Assembly (NCBI GenBank): GCA_022340285.1
Contig: JAJDOG010000080.1
Span: 1-39,159 of the forward strand
From: Betaproteobacteria bacterium
GTDB taxonomy: Bacteria > Pseudomonadota > Gammaproteobacteria > Burkholderiales > SG8-39
DNA: 39,159 bases
Direction: 5' to 3'
This document shows, one piece after another, positions 24,532-32,257 of this stretch. How positions within the stretch are numbered: position 1 is the first letter of the stretch; each line of letters starts with the position of its first letter. The notes beneath the pieces are model-generated. The model ran no database searches and was not told where the DNA came from. It was given only the letters and a program-made list of their open reading frames with translations. The position numbers were made by a program, and so were the translations under genes.

Positions 24532-24747
24532 CCCGACGATCGGACGGCGCTCGCAATCGCGTGCGCGACGCGCCATGTCGGCATCGCCATGCTCGTTGCG
24601 ACATCCTTTCCCGGACCGCGCACGGCGGTGATGATCGCCGCGTACGTCGCGGCGTCGGCGGCGGTCTCGATCTCCTACCTGCAGTGGCGACGGAGGAGGG
24701 CGCGAGCCGGCGACGCGCGGTCACCCGGCGCGGAGCGCTCTATCTGA
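24532..24747 (+). pseudogene. C-terminal remnant of a BASS-type (bile acid:sodium symporter-like) transporter gene
   Basis: After a stop at 24529-24531 an open frame of 71 codons reads DDRTALAIACATRHVGIAML, then a second hydrophobic helix containing AAYVAASAAVSISYLQW and a basic tail ending at a TGA at 24745-24747. This matches the last two membrane helices of BASS-like permeases, including the ATRH motif. No start codon, ribosome-binding site or N-terminal eight helices are present. It overlaps the end of the oppositely oriented patatin gene by 27 bases. It probably marks the edge of a deletion that also damaged the neighbouring gene. Confidence 0.6.
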
Positions 24748-26763
24748 CTCGATCGCGCTTGCTGCGATCCCGCTGGAAGCCGGCTGGCTATCATAAAGCG
24801 AGTCTCTGGGCGGGGTCGGCTCTCCCTCGGGGAGGACGCGGATGGTCTGTCGAGGCGGCGGCACGATCGCCGCAAGCGACCCCGGCTTTTCGTCATCCGG
24901 GACGATGGCTGCGGTCTCCAGCATCCTGCTTAGGAGAGCTCGGGCGATCTGCGATTGTGGGACCGTGAGGCGGCAGCCCACCGGACAGAATCCTTGGTCC
25001 TGCAGCTCTTCGACATAGGACTTGTCGTTCGCGACCGGCTTGTCGCAGGCGAGCTTCACACATTGGAAAAACTCGCCGGACACGGTGAGAAGCGAGAACA
25101 GGCGGGCGCTGCGATTGTCGCGCCACCCCGTGCCGCGGGCAAAGTAGTCGCGAAGCTTTCGCCCGCCATGCGCGCCACGTTTGGCGAGCTCGTGGATCTG
25201 GGCGGGATCCATGCACAGATTAAAATCTCCTTCGGTGTCCTCCAGACCCACGTGCGCGACGCGATCGCGTGAGCCGACCGGGCGCAATTGCGCGTTGTCG
25301 TGCCAGTTCATCATCGTGTCGAGCACCGCGTCGAGGAAACCCTTCGCGCGGTGAAACGAATCACGGAGACCAAGCTCGCTGTCGACTTGCGGGGCTTCGT
25401 GTTCGAGCACGGTCCACCACTCGGTGATGATGCTCCGACCGGTGTTATCGAGGAAATCGTGGTCGATCCAGACTTTGTCCTCCTCGCGCCTGTCTTTCTT
25501 CGTCAGGTCCCGATGGACCTTCCGTAGGTCGAGCGCGAACGTCGGCCAGCGAGGTAGCGCTCGATCGAAGAAGTGCACCGGAAGATTGCTGCAGATTCCG
25601 CCATCGGCGAACCAGCAGCGTTCGAGCTGCGCGCCCGCAAGGGCCCGAGCGCGGTCCGGCATGTCGGGATGCCGCGTCCGATCGAGCGCGTACAAGGGGA
25701 TCGAGCTGAAGAAAAATGGGAACGCCATGCTCATGCGCGCCGCGACAACGACCGGGAAGTTGCGCGCCAGCGGCAGAGCGTAAAATCGCTCAAACTTCTG
25801 CGCGTGCGGGTTCGGATTCTCCTTCATCCACCCGATCACCTCGGGCGGGAAGAAATGCGCCAACTCGTCGGCGTCGTAATAGAACACCTCGTCGTCGGCG
25901 AACGGCATCCGATACGGTCGGCCGTGCGTGACACAGGTCGTCATCAGCCGCAAGACGATCCCCTTGTCGTTGCCGATGACGTCATCGGGGCAACCTTCCA
26001 AATCGCCGAAGGTGAGCGGTTGATTCACAGGTTTCCCCGCGAGGTCCTGGACGAGCTCGTACATCCATGTCGTCACGCGCGGCGAAGGATCCTGTTCCGG
26101 GGTTTTCGAGTATCCGCGCGCCACGCCGAAATGATGGCGCGGCAACCGGAGCACTACGTCCTTGGCTAAACTGGCGAGAACGAGCAGCACTGCGAACACT
26201 GCGGTGGCGAGAATTCCCCCGGCGGCGGCAATCCACAGCAGAGCGCCTGCCCAACCACCGATCTGGATCGCCCCGTACGCGGCGGGCGCAGCAATCAGCA
26301 GGCCGAGCACGGCGCCGCCGAAGAAACTCGCCGGGAAGTACCTTGCTGCGGCCCATACGAGCGACAACAAAGTTGCCTTGAACCCAGGCTTGGAGATCAG
26401 CGCCATGAAGAGCTCGTAAGCCGGGCGCATCTCGGCTTCCGGCTCGAATAGCCACTTCAGGCGCGTTTCCCCGCGTACGCGCTCCTGGAACCGATCCGGA
26501 ACCTTTTGGAGCGTTTCGAAGCTCGACGGATTGCCTTGGCCCGGTCGCTCCGCCCTGCGCCGACCATACTCCGCGGCGGCCGCCGCGGCGGCGGCAACCG
26601 CACCGGCAGAAGTGCCGCCAATTCGTTGAAAGCGGTAGCGCCGCGCGAGCTCGCAGATGGCGCGCGGGTAAATGATCCCGCTCGCTGCGCCGCCCTCCAT
26701 GACGATGTCGCAAGCCTTGTCCGCTCGCATGTGGTCAGACGCCCAGTTCTCTCGGACATTCAT
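24721..26763 (-). CDS. Patatin-like phospholipase with inserted transmembrane region
   Basis: A 680-residue protein starting at 26763, where GGGAGG precedes the ATG; the frame stays open to 27009 but overlaps the parvulin gene there. The patatin core shows the glycine-rich oxyanion loop (MEGGAASGIIYP, residues 22-33), the nucleophile Ser52 in GGTSAGAV and the second dyad residue Asp387 in FADGGICSNLP. Between them lies an unusual hydrophobic region, about residues 130-205, with roughly three membrane helices. The C-terminal 200 residues are hydrophilic. The enzyme would hydrolyse acyl chains from lipids at the inner membrane. Plant and typical bacterial patatins of 300-400 residues lack this insert. 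Gene orientation is opposite to its neighbours. Confidence 0.9.
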   Translation of the reverse strand: MNVRENWASDHMRADKACDIVMEGGAASGIIYPRAICELARRYRFQRIGGTSAGAVAAAAAAAAEYGRRRAERPGQGNPSSFETLQKVPDRFQERVRGETRLKWLFEPEAEMRPAYELFMALISKPGFKATLLSLVWAAARYFPASFFGGAVLGLLIAAPAAYGAIQIGGWAGALLWIAAAGGILATAVFAVLLVLASLAKDVVLRLPRHHFGVARGYSKTPEQDPSPRVTTWMYELVQDLAGKPVNQPLTFGDLEGCPDDVIGNDKGIVLRLMTTCVTHGRPYRMPFADDEVFYYDADELAHFFPPEVIGWMKENPNPHAQKFERFYALPLARNFPVVVAARMSMAFPFFFSSIPLYALDRTRHPDMPDRARALAGAQLERCWFADGGICSNLPVHFFDRALPRWPTFALDLRKVHRDLTKKDRREEDKVWIDHDFLDNTGRSIITEWWTVLEHEAPQVDSELGLRDSFHRAKGFLDAVLDTMMNWHDNAQLRPVGSRDRVAHVGLEDTEGDFNLCMDPAQIHELAKRGAHGGRKLRDYFARGTGWRDNRSARLFSLLTVSGEFFQCVKLACDKPVANDKSYVEELQDQGFCPVGCRLTVPQSQIARALLSRMLETAAIVPDDEKPGSLAAIVPPPRQTIRVLPEGEPTPPRDSLYDSQPASSGIAASAIESDRALRAG

Positions 26764-26933
26764 AGTCGCCTCCCGCAGGCTCTGCGCTGCGTGCAGAATA
26801 CTGCTCCCCTCGGGTGATCGCCATATGCTGTTCAGCCTAGCCTGGTCGCTTGCGGGCTTATCCGGGAAAGACCAAGGGGTGACTCCTCCAGAAAGGCTGG
26901 CATACTCTCGGGCGGCTAGTCCTGGACCTCCGA

Positions 26934-27803
26934 ATGCTCCGATCGCTGCTACGCGAGCCGCTCGTCCACTTTCTTTTGCTCGGCACGGCCCTTTTTGCGC
27001 TCGACGCATGGCTTCGCCCGCCGCCGGATAGCGCCGGGGGCGGGGAGATCGTCGTCGGCGAAGCGCGCATCAGGAACCTCGCGCAGAACTTTCGCCGGAC
27101 CTGGCAGCGGCCGCCCACGCGCGCCGAGCTCGACGGCCTCGTTCAAGACTACATCCGCGAGGAAGTGCTCTATCGCGAGGCCCTCGCGCTCGGCCTCGAC
27201 CGCGACGACACCATCATCCGCCGCCGCCTGCGGCAGAAGATGGAGTTCGTCTCCGACGAGGCGGCGGCGCTCGCGGCGCCGACCGACAAGGAGCTCGCCG
27301 ACTATCTCGCCGCGCATCCCGACCAGTTCCAGGTCGCGCCGCGCGCGACCTTTTCGCAGGTCTATCTCGACCCGCAGCGCCGGGCGAAGACGCTGGACGG
27401 CGACGCGAAGCGGCTGATCGACGCGCTCAACGCCGGCGGTTCGGCGAAGCCCGAAAAGCTGAGCGACAGCCTCCTACTCCTCGAACCGCACTACGAGGAC
27501 GTCACGAAACCCGTCGTGTCGCGCCTCTTCGGGGACAAGTTCGCGGAGGCGCTCTTCGAGCAGCCGGTCGGACGGTGGGTCGGACCGATTGCATCCGGGT
27601 ACGGCGTGCACCTCGTGCGCCTGGATTCCATGACCCCGGGTGGCACCGCCGCGCTGGAAGAGGTGCGTCCACTCGTCCAGCGCGAGTGGGCCAACGTGAG
27701 GCGGAAGGAGCTGCGCGAGGCGCTCTACGACAAGCTGCGCGCGAAATACAACGTGACCGTCAAGCTGCCCGAGACCGTTCCACCCGAGGCGCCGAAACCG
27801 TGA
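26934..27803 (+). CDS. Membrane-anchored parvulin-type peptidyl-prolyl cis-trans isomerase
   Basis: A 289-residue protein with an N-terminal membrane anchor (about residues 9-27, HFLLLGTALFALDAWL). A SurA-N-like helical segment follows (LDGLVQDYIREEVLYREALA, residues 68-87) and then a PpiC-like domain (about 135-245) ending GPIASGYGVHLVRL. The C-terminal helix is charged. It faces the periplasm and would help fold secreted or membrane proteins. The stop overlaps the GTG start of the next gene by four bases, so it is translationally coupled to the HupE/UreJ-type proteins. Such a parvulin beside HupE/UreJ_2 genes suggests a dedicated assembly factor (inference). Confidence 0.88.
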   Translation: MLRSLLREPLVHFLLLGTALFALDAWLRPPPDSAGGGEIVVGEARIRNLAQNFRRTWQRPPTRAELDGLVQDYIREEVLYREALALGLDRDDTIIRRRLRQKMEFVSDEAAALAAPTDKELADYLAAHPDQFQVAPRATFSQVYLDPQRRAKTLDGDAKRLIDALNAGGSAKPEKLSDSLLLLEPHYEDVTKPVVSRLFGDKFAEALFEQPVGRWVGPIASGYGVHLVRLDSMTPGGTAALEEVRPLVQREWANVRRKELREALYDKLRAKYNVTVKLPETVPPEAPKP

Positions 27804-28813
27804 TCAGGGCAGGGCGCTTCCTACTCGCTCTCGTGGCACTGCTTGCGACGCTCGCTCCGGCGCCGCTTCCCGCGCACGAGCTTCAGCCGGGTTTCCTCGA
27901 GTTGCGCGAGGTCGGGCCGGGCCGCTTCGAGGTGCTCTGGAAGCAACCCCTGGTCGGCGGGGCGCGCATGCAGATCGCGCCGATCTTTCCGGAGTCATGC
28001 CGCCAGGTGGGCGAGGTGCGGACCGAGCGCGTGGAGATTGCCTGGCTATCGACCACACGGATCGAGTGCGCGCAAGGGCTCGCCGAGAAGACGATCGCCA
28101 TCGACGGGCTCGACGCGTACTCGACCGACGTGCTTGTGCGCGTCCAGCACGCCGATGGCGCCGTGGAGACACTCGTCGCGAAGCCCGTACAACCCGCCGT
28201 CACGCTGCGCGGCGCAAACGACGCGCAGCGCGGGCTATGGGCCTATCTCTATCTCGGCATTGAGCACATTCTGCTCGGGCTGGACCATCTGCTCTTCGTC
28301 CTGGGGCTGCTGCTCATCGTGCGCGACCGGTGGACGCTCGTGAAGACGGTCACGGCGTTCACGGTGGCGCACAGCATCACGCTTGCCGTCGCGACGTTCG
28401 GCGTCGCACAGGTGGCGTCCGCGCCGCTCAACGCGGCGATCGCGCTCTCCATCCTCTTCCTCGGCCCGGAGATCGTGCGCACCTGGCGCGGTCAGACGAG
28501 CTTCACGATCCGCCACCCGTGGGTGGTCGCGTTCGTCTTCGGGCTGTTGCACGGATTTGGCTTCGCGAGCGGGCTCGCCGCGCTCGGCCTCCCGCAAGGC
28601 GAGATTCCGCTTGCGCTGCTGCTCTTCAACGTCGGGGTCGAGATCGGGCAGCTGGCGTTCGTGCTTCTGGTGATCCTGCTGGAGCGTTCGTTCCGGATCC
28701 TGCAGATTCACTGGCCGCAGATCGTCGAGCGCCTGCCCGGTTACGCCGTGGGCACCCTCGGTGCGTTCTGGACCATTCAGCGCGTCGCGATCCTGTTGCG
28801 GGCGGTAGTATGA
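27800..28813 (+). CDS. HupE/UreJ-type membrane protein with N-terminal periplasmic domain
   Basis: A 337-residue protein starting at GTG 27800, which overlaps the preceding stop (GTGA). It has a signal peptide ending PLPAHELQPG, a periplasmic beta-type domain up to about residue 145, and then six or more membrane helices with the HupE/UreJ_2 motifs: EHILLGLDHLLFVLG, TVAHSITLAVATFG and LLHGFGFASGL. The histidines in these motifs are the likely metal ligands. HupE and UreJ proteins are linked to nickel or cobalt uptake for hydrogenase or urease. No such enzyme genes are in the window. Two more HupE-like genes follow. Confidence 0.88.
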   Translation: MIRAGRFLLALVALLATLAPAPLPAHELQPGFLELREVGPGRFEVLWKQPLVGGARMQIAPIFPESCRQVGEVRTERVEIAWLSTTRIECAQGLAEKTIAIDGLDAYSTDVLVRVQHADGAVETLVAKPVQPAVTLRGANDAQRGLWAYLYLGIEHILLGLDHLLFVLGLLLIVRDRWTLVKTVTAFTVAHSITLAVATFGVAQVASAPLNAAIALSILFLGPEIVRTWRGQTSFTIRHPWVVAFVFGLLHGFGFASGLAALGLPQGEIPLALLLFNVGVEIGQLAFVLLVILLERSFRILQIHWPQIVERLPGYAVGTLGAFWTIQRVAILLRAVV

Positions 28814-28823
28814 GAGCGGAAAG

Positions 28824-29426
28824 ATGATGCGCGTGGACCGCCGCTCGACACGCTTCGCTGTCTTGCTCGCGCTTGGGCTGACTTGCTCGATTGCCTGGGC
28901 GCACGAGGAGACCGGCCAGGCCGCGGGCTTCTTGACCGGCCTCGTTCATCCCATCTCCGGGCTCGATCACGTGCTCGCGATGGTGGCGGTCGGGCTATGG
29001 GGCGTGGTGCTCGGCGCGCCCGCAATCTGGGTGTTGCCGGTGGCGTTTCCGCTGGTGATGGCCTTCGGTGGCCTGATGGGGCTCCTGGGGTTTCCGCTGC
29101 CTGGCGTCGAGATCGGCATCGCGCTCTCGGCGATCGTGCTCGGCGCGATGGTGCTGTTCGAGGCGCGTCCGCCGCTCTGGGTTGCGGCGCTGGTGGTGGC
29201 GTTCTTCGCGATCTTTCACGGGCACGCGCACGGCCGCGAGCTGCCCGAGGGAACGAGCGCGCTGCTCTACAGCCTTGGCTTCGTGATCGCGACCGGACTG
29301 CTCCATGGCTTCGGCATCCTGCTCGGCGTGGCGCATCGCTGGCCGATCGGCCGACAGTTCGTGCGCACCGGAGGCGTCGCGATCGCGCTCGGCGGAATCT
29401 TCTTCTTGTGGCGGGCGGTCACGTGA
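28824..29426 (+). CDS. HupE/UreJ family metal transport protein
   Basis: A 200-residue protein with a cleavable signal peptide (ending SIAWAHEE) and six hydrophobic helices. It shows the classical HupE signature GLVHPISGLDHVLAMVAVG near residues 39-57, the mid-protein HGHAHGRELP near 132-141 and LLHGFGILLG near 159-168. The histidines at the mature N-terminus and in these motifs are expected to bind nickel or cobalt. Length and layout match hydrogenase-associated HupE. It starts 10 bases after the previous gene and overlaps the next by four bases. Confidence 0.92.
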   Translation: MMRVDRRSTRFAVLLALGLTCSIAWAHEETGQAAGFLTGLVHPISGLDHVLAMVAVGLWGVVLGAPAIWVLPVAFPLVMAFGGLMGLLGFPLPGVEIGIALSAIVLGAMVLFEARPPLWVAALVVAFFAIFHGHAHGRELPEGTSALLYSLGFVIATGLLHGFGILLGVAHRWPIGRQFVRTGGVAIALGGIFFLWRAVT

Positions 29427-30019
29427 GCGTACGCAAAGCGGCTGGATCGCTGGCGGTGCTCGGGGCATTGAATTCCGCGCCGGCTCACGCGCACCTCGTG
29501 CAGACGGGTTTCGGCGCGTTCTACGACGGCCTCGCGCATGTCGCGCTGACGCCCGCCGATCTGCTCGTCGTCATCGCGCTGGCGCTGCTCGCCGGCCAGC
29601 GCGGCACGCAGGCCGCGCGCTGGGCGCTCTTCGCGTTCCCGGCGGCGTGGCTTGCGGGCGGCGCGCTGGGCGCGTGGATTCCGGCCGAGGCGACGCTGCC
29701 GCTGTTGACGACCCTCACGTTCGGCATTGCCGGCGCGCTCGTCGCCACCGACGTGAAGTTGCGCGCGACCGTCGTTGGTGTGTTCGCGATCGTGGCGGGA
29801 TTGCTGCACGGCTACGTGAACGGTGCGACCATGGCGCCGGGCGGTGCCGGCGCGCTCGCGCTCGCCGGTGCGGTGACCGCGGTGTTCTGTCTGCTCGCAA
29901 TCGTCTCGTCGCAGGTGACCACGCTGCGTGCCGCATGGACGCGAATCGCCGTGCGTGTCGCGGGAAGCTGGATTGCCGCGGCCGGCGTGCTAATGCTTGG
30001 CTGGCTGGCGCGAGCGTGA
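29423..30019 (+). CDS. HupE/UreJ-like membrane protein, third in row, with motif loss
   Basis: A 198-residue protein read from GTG 29423, which overlaps the preceding stop (GTGA). It has a signal peptide ending SAPAHAHLVQ and about six membrane helices of the same size and order as HupE. The HupE metal motif is replaced: where the second protein has VHPISGLDH, this one has AHVALTPADL, and the HGHAHG region is missing. Only the mature N-terminal His, one His in the first helix and HGYVNG remain. It is either a diverged partner subunit of the HupE protein or has a different ligand. Position and overlap make it part of the same operon. Confidence 0.82.
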   Translation: MSVRKAAGSLAVLGALNSAPAHAHLVQTGFGAFYDGLAHVALTPADLLVVIALALLAGQRGTQAARWALFAFPAAWLAGGALGAWIPAEATLPLLTTLTFGIAGALVATDVKLRATVVGVFAIVAGLLHGYVNGATMAPGGAGALALAGAVTAVFCLLAIVSSQVTTLRAAWTRIAVRVAGSWIAAAGVLMLGWLARA

Positions 30020-30036
30020 GCGAAAGAGGGCGGATC

Positions 30037-31053
30037 ATGAAGTGGTCGGTGCTCGACCAGTCTCCCGTGGCGGAGGGCAAGGCGCAGGATGTCGCGATCG
30101 GCGAGTCGCTGGCGCTCGCGCGGCTGTGCGACGAGCTCGGGTATCACCGCTACTGGGTCTCGGAGCATCACAACAGCGGCAGCATCGTCGGCACCGCGCC
30201 GGAGATCCTGATGGCCGCGATTGCGGCGACCACCCGGCACATCCGGGTGGGCAGCGCCGGCGTCATGCTGCCGCACTACTCGGCGCTCAAGGTTGCCGAG
30301 CAGTTCCGCGTGCTCGAGGGCATCGCGCCGGGCCGCATCGACCTGGGCGTGGGGCGCGCGCCGGGCTCGGATCGGCTGACGGCCTACGCGCTCAATCCAA
30401 ACACGAGTGCAGTGGACGAGTTTCCCCGGCAGGTGCACGAGCTGCAGTGCTGGGTGGCCGGCGAGCCGCTGCCCGAGGACCATCCATTCCACCGGATTGT
30501 GGCCAATCCGCAAGGTCCGACCAGCCCGGAGCTATGGATACTGGGGAGCTCCGACTACGGTGCGCAGCTTGCCGCCTACTTCGGGTTGCCGTACGCGTTC
30601 GCCTATTTCTTCACCGACGGGCGCGGTGTGGAGGCGGCGCTTGCGCTGTACCGTCAGAACTACCGCGCGAGCGCGCGTTATCCGAAACCGATCGCAACGA
30701 TCTGCGTTTGGGCGCTGGCAGCCGATACGGAGGCCGAAGCGCGGCGGCTGGCCACGACGCGCGAATACTGGCGCGTCATCGATTTCGAGCAAGGCCGCCG
30801 TGGCGCCCTGGTGGCCCCCGAGCGCGCCGCGGCCCATCCGTATACCGATGCGGAGCGGGCGCGCATCGAGCAGATCCGTCGCAAGGCGTTCGTCGGGACG
30901 GGCGAGCAGGTGAGGGGCCAGATCGAAGCGCTGGCGCGCGAGCTCGACTTGGACGAAATCGTCGTGAACACCTGGACATTCGATCCGGCCGCGAGGCACC
31001 GCTCCTACGAGCTGCTCGCGAAAGCGGGCGAGCTCCCGGCTGGCGAGCGGTAA
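30037..31053 (+). CDS. Luciferase-like (LLM class) flavin-dependent oxidoreductase
   Basis: A 338-residue protein beginning MKWSVLDQSPVAEG, typical of the MsnO8/alkanal-monooxygenase-like subgroup. Motifs include LGYHRYWVSEHHNSG near residues 35-49, VGSAGVMLPHYSALKVAEQF and PGRIDLGVGRAPGSD, which bind FMN and shape the TIM barrel. AAGAGGGCGG precedes the ATG at 30037. It would use reduced FMN and oxygen to oxidise an organic substrate. It follows the HupE-like genes by 17 bases; co-transcription is likely but a functional link is not obvious. Confidence 0.9.
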   Translation: MKWSVLDQSPVAEGKAQDVAIGESLALARLCDELGYHRYWVSEHHNSGSIVGTAPEILMAAIAATTRHIRVGSAGVMLPHYSALKVAEQFRVLEGIAPGRIDLGVGRAPGSDRLTAYALNPNTSAVDEFPRQVHELQCWVAGEPLPEDHPFHRIVANPQGPTSPELWILGSSDYGAQLAAYFGLPYAFAYFFTDGRGVEAALALYRQNYRASARYPKPIATICVWALAADTEAEARRLATTREYWRVIDFEQGRRGALVAPERAAAHPYTDAERARIEQIRRKAFVGTGEQVRGQIEALARELDLDEIVVNTWTFDPAARHRSYELLAKAGELPAGER

Positions 31054-31103
31054 GCCCCCGAAACGGGCAATATGGGGACTTCCCGAGTGGAGCCCATGAT
31101 TCC

Positions 31104-31370
31104 ATGAACGACGAGAAGATCAAGCTGCGCGTGACCGACACGGGGCAGACCATGGACGTCGTGGTGCTGAGCAAGCGCGCCGATCGCATCCAGGTCGTCC
31201 TCGGCACCGGCATCCACAACGTCAAGTGCGACCTGACGCCGACCCGCAACGGACTGGCGTACGTCGGCAACGCGATGGGGCGCGAGATCGTGTATGAGCG
31301 CAGTCGCGAGCAGGTCCAGGCGGACATCGATCTGCGCAATCCGGTCTTGCGCGATCCCCGAAAGCGCTGA
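31104..31370 (+). CDS. Small conserved-looking hypothetical protein
   Basis: An 88-residue soluble protein starting MNDEKIKLRVTDTGQTMDVV. Composition suggests an all-beta core (VVVLSKRADRIQVVLG, IHNVKCDLTPTRNG) and a basic C-terminal helix. There is no signal peptide or membrane segment and no family is recognised. It lies between the flavin monooxygenase and the DUF1304 gene on the same strand, 15 bases before the latter. A weak purine-rich stretch precedes the ATG. Codon use fits the neighbours, so it is probably real. Confidence 0.7.
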   Translation: MNDEKIKLRVTDTGQTMDVVVLSKRADRIQVVLGTGIHNVKCDLTPTRNGLAYVGNAMGREIVYERSREQVQADIDLRNPVLRDPRKR

Positions 31371-31385
31371 TCGCAGGCAGCAGCG

Positions 31386-31745
31386 ATGACGACGGTCGCC
31401 GACATCTGCGTCGCGCTGGTCGCGCTCCTGCACGCCTACTTCCTCGTGCTGGAGATGATCCTCTGGGACAAGCCGACCGGCCGGCGTGTCTTCGGGCTCA
31501 CACGGGAATTCGCGGCGCAGTCCCGGAAGCTCGCCGCGAACCAGGGGCTCTACAACGGGTTCCTCGCAGCAGGTCTCGTATGGGGGCTCTTGCAGGGTAC
31601 CGCGGGCGAAGCGATCAAGATCTTCTTCCTCGCCTGTGTAATTGTGGCGGGAGCGTTCGGCGCGCTGACCGTCAATCGGAAAATCCTGTGGGTGCAGGCG
31701 CTGCCGGGTGTGGTGGCGCTCGTGCTGGTGCTCGCTGCGCGGTAG
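31386..31745 (+). CDS. DUF1304 family membrane protein
   Basis: A 119-residue integral membrane protein with four hydrophobic helices. The motifs HAYFLVLEMILWDKPTGRRV near residues 16-35 and LAANQGLYNGFLAAGL near 48-63 are signatures of DUF1304, whose function is unknown. The loop with KPTGRR faces the cytoplasm by charge. Length is normal for the family. Structured repeat copy 2 lies directly downstream and separates it from the convergent mutase operon, so it is probably the last gene of its transcript. Confidence 0.93.
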   Translation: MTTVADICVALVALLHAYFLVLEMILWDKPTGRRVFGLTREFAAQSRKLAANQGLYNGFLAAGLVWGLLQGTAGEAIKIFFLACVIVAGAFGALTVNRKILWVQALPGVVALVLVLAAR

Positions 31746-31760
31746 TCGCGAGGAAGCTTG

Positions 31761-31810
31761 AACCATCCCGCCCGCTTCGCGGGCACCCCTCCTTGGAAAG
31801 GAGGGGGAAA
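31761..31810 (-). repeat. Dispersed structured repeat, copy 2
   Basis: Fifty bases in the opposite orientation to copy 1 (14963-15014). Read on the minus strand it begins TTTCCCC and ends GGGATGGTT. Stem one is perfect, CCCCTCCTT with AAGGAGGGG around a TCC loop. Stem two is GCCCGC-GAA-GCGGGC, where both sides differ from copy 1 yet still pair. It lies between the convergent DUF1304 gene and the B12-subunit gene, the same kind of place as copy 1. Confidence 0.75.
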
Positions 31811-31820
31811 CGTGTAGCTC

Positions 31821-32234
31821 CTACTCGACCTCGAACGACCGCTCGCGCGCATTGGCGCGGATGTATGCGATCACCTCGTCGGCGGACGAGCCGGGGCCGA
31901 AGACCTCTTTCACGCCCATCTCCTTCATCGGTGCCACATCGCGCTCGGGGATGACCCCTCCGAAGACCACGAGCACGTCGCCGATCCCCTGTTCTTCCAG
32001 GCGCTTGGTGATCTCGCGCGCGACCGGGAGATGGCCCTCGACCGAGCTCGAGACCCCGATGACGTCAACGTCCTCGTCGATCGCCGTCTCGATGATCTCG
32101 CGCGGTTCGAGGAAGTTGATGAACACCACTTCCATGCCGGCGTCGCGCAGCTTCGTCGCGAGATAGCGCACTCCGCGGTCGTGGCACTCCATCGTGGTCT
32201 TGCAGAGCAGCACCCGAATGATTCGCTCGGCCAT
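31821..32234 (-). CDS. B12-binding small subunit of an acyl-CoA mutase
   Basis: A 137-residue cobalamin-binding domain. The cobalt-ligating motif is ECHDRG at residues 16-21 with His18; the usual first residue Asp is Glu. The other two cobalamin motifs, SSSVEGH (62-68) and FGGVIPERD (91-99), are present. GGGAGAAG precedes the ATG at 32234. In methylmalonyl-CoA mutase this domain is fused to the catalytic subunit, but in 2-hydroxyisobutyryl-CoA and isobutyryl-CoA mutases it is separate, as here. It is 23 bases behind the catalytic subunit gene and must form the active complex with it. Confidence 0.95.
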   Translation of the reverse strand: MAERIIRVLLCKTTMECHDRGVRYLATKLRDAGMEVVFINFLEPREIIETAIDEDVDVIGVSSSVEGHLPVAREITKRLEEQGIGDVLVVFGGVIPERDVAPMKEMGVKEVFGPGSSADEVIAYIRANARERSFEVE

Positions 32235-32257
32235 CTTCTGTCTTCTCCCTGAGCGGA

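Noticed and set aside
26764-27009. N-terminal extension of the patatin protein to 27009
   Set aside because: It has no similarity to the family and overlaps the start of the parvulin gene, while a good ribosome-binding site precedes the start at 26763.
31057-31067. CCCG-AAA-CGGG hairpin after the flavin monooxygenase gene as terminator
   Set aside because: The stem is only four bases and no T-run follows; such repeats are expected by chance in GC-rich DNA.
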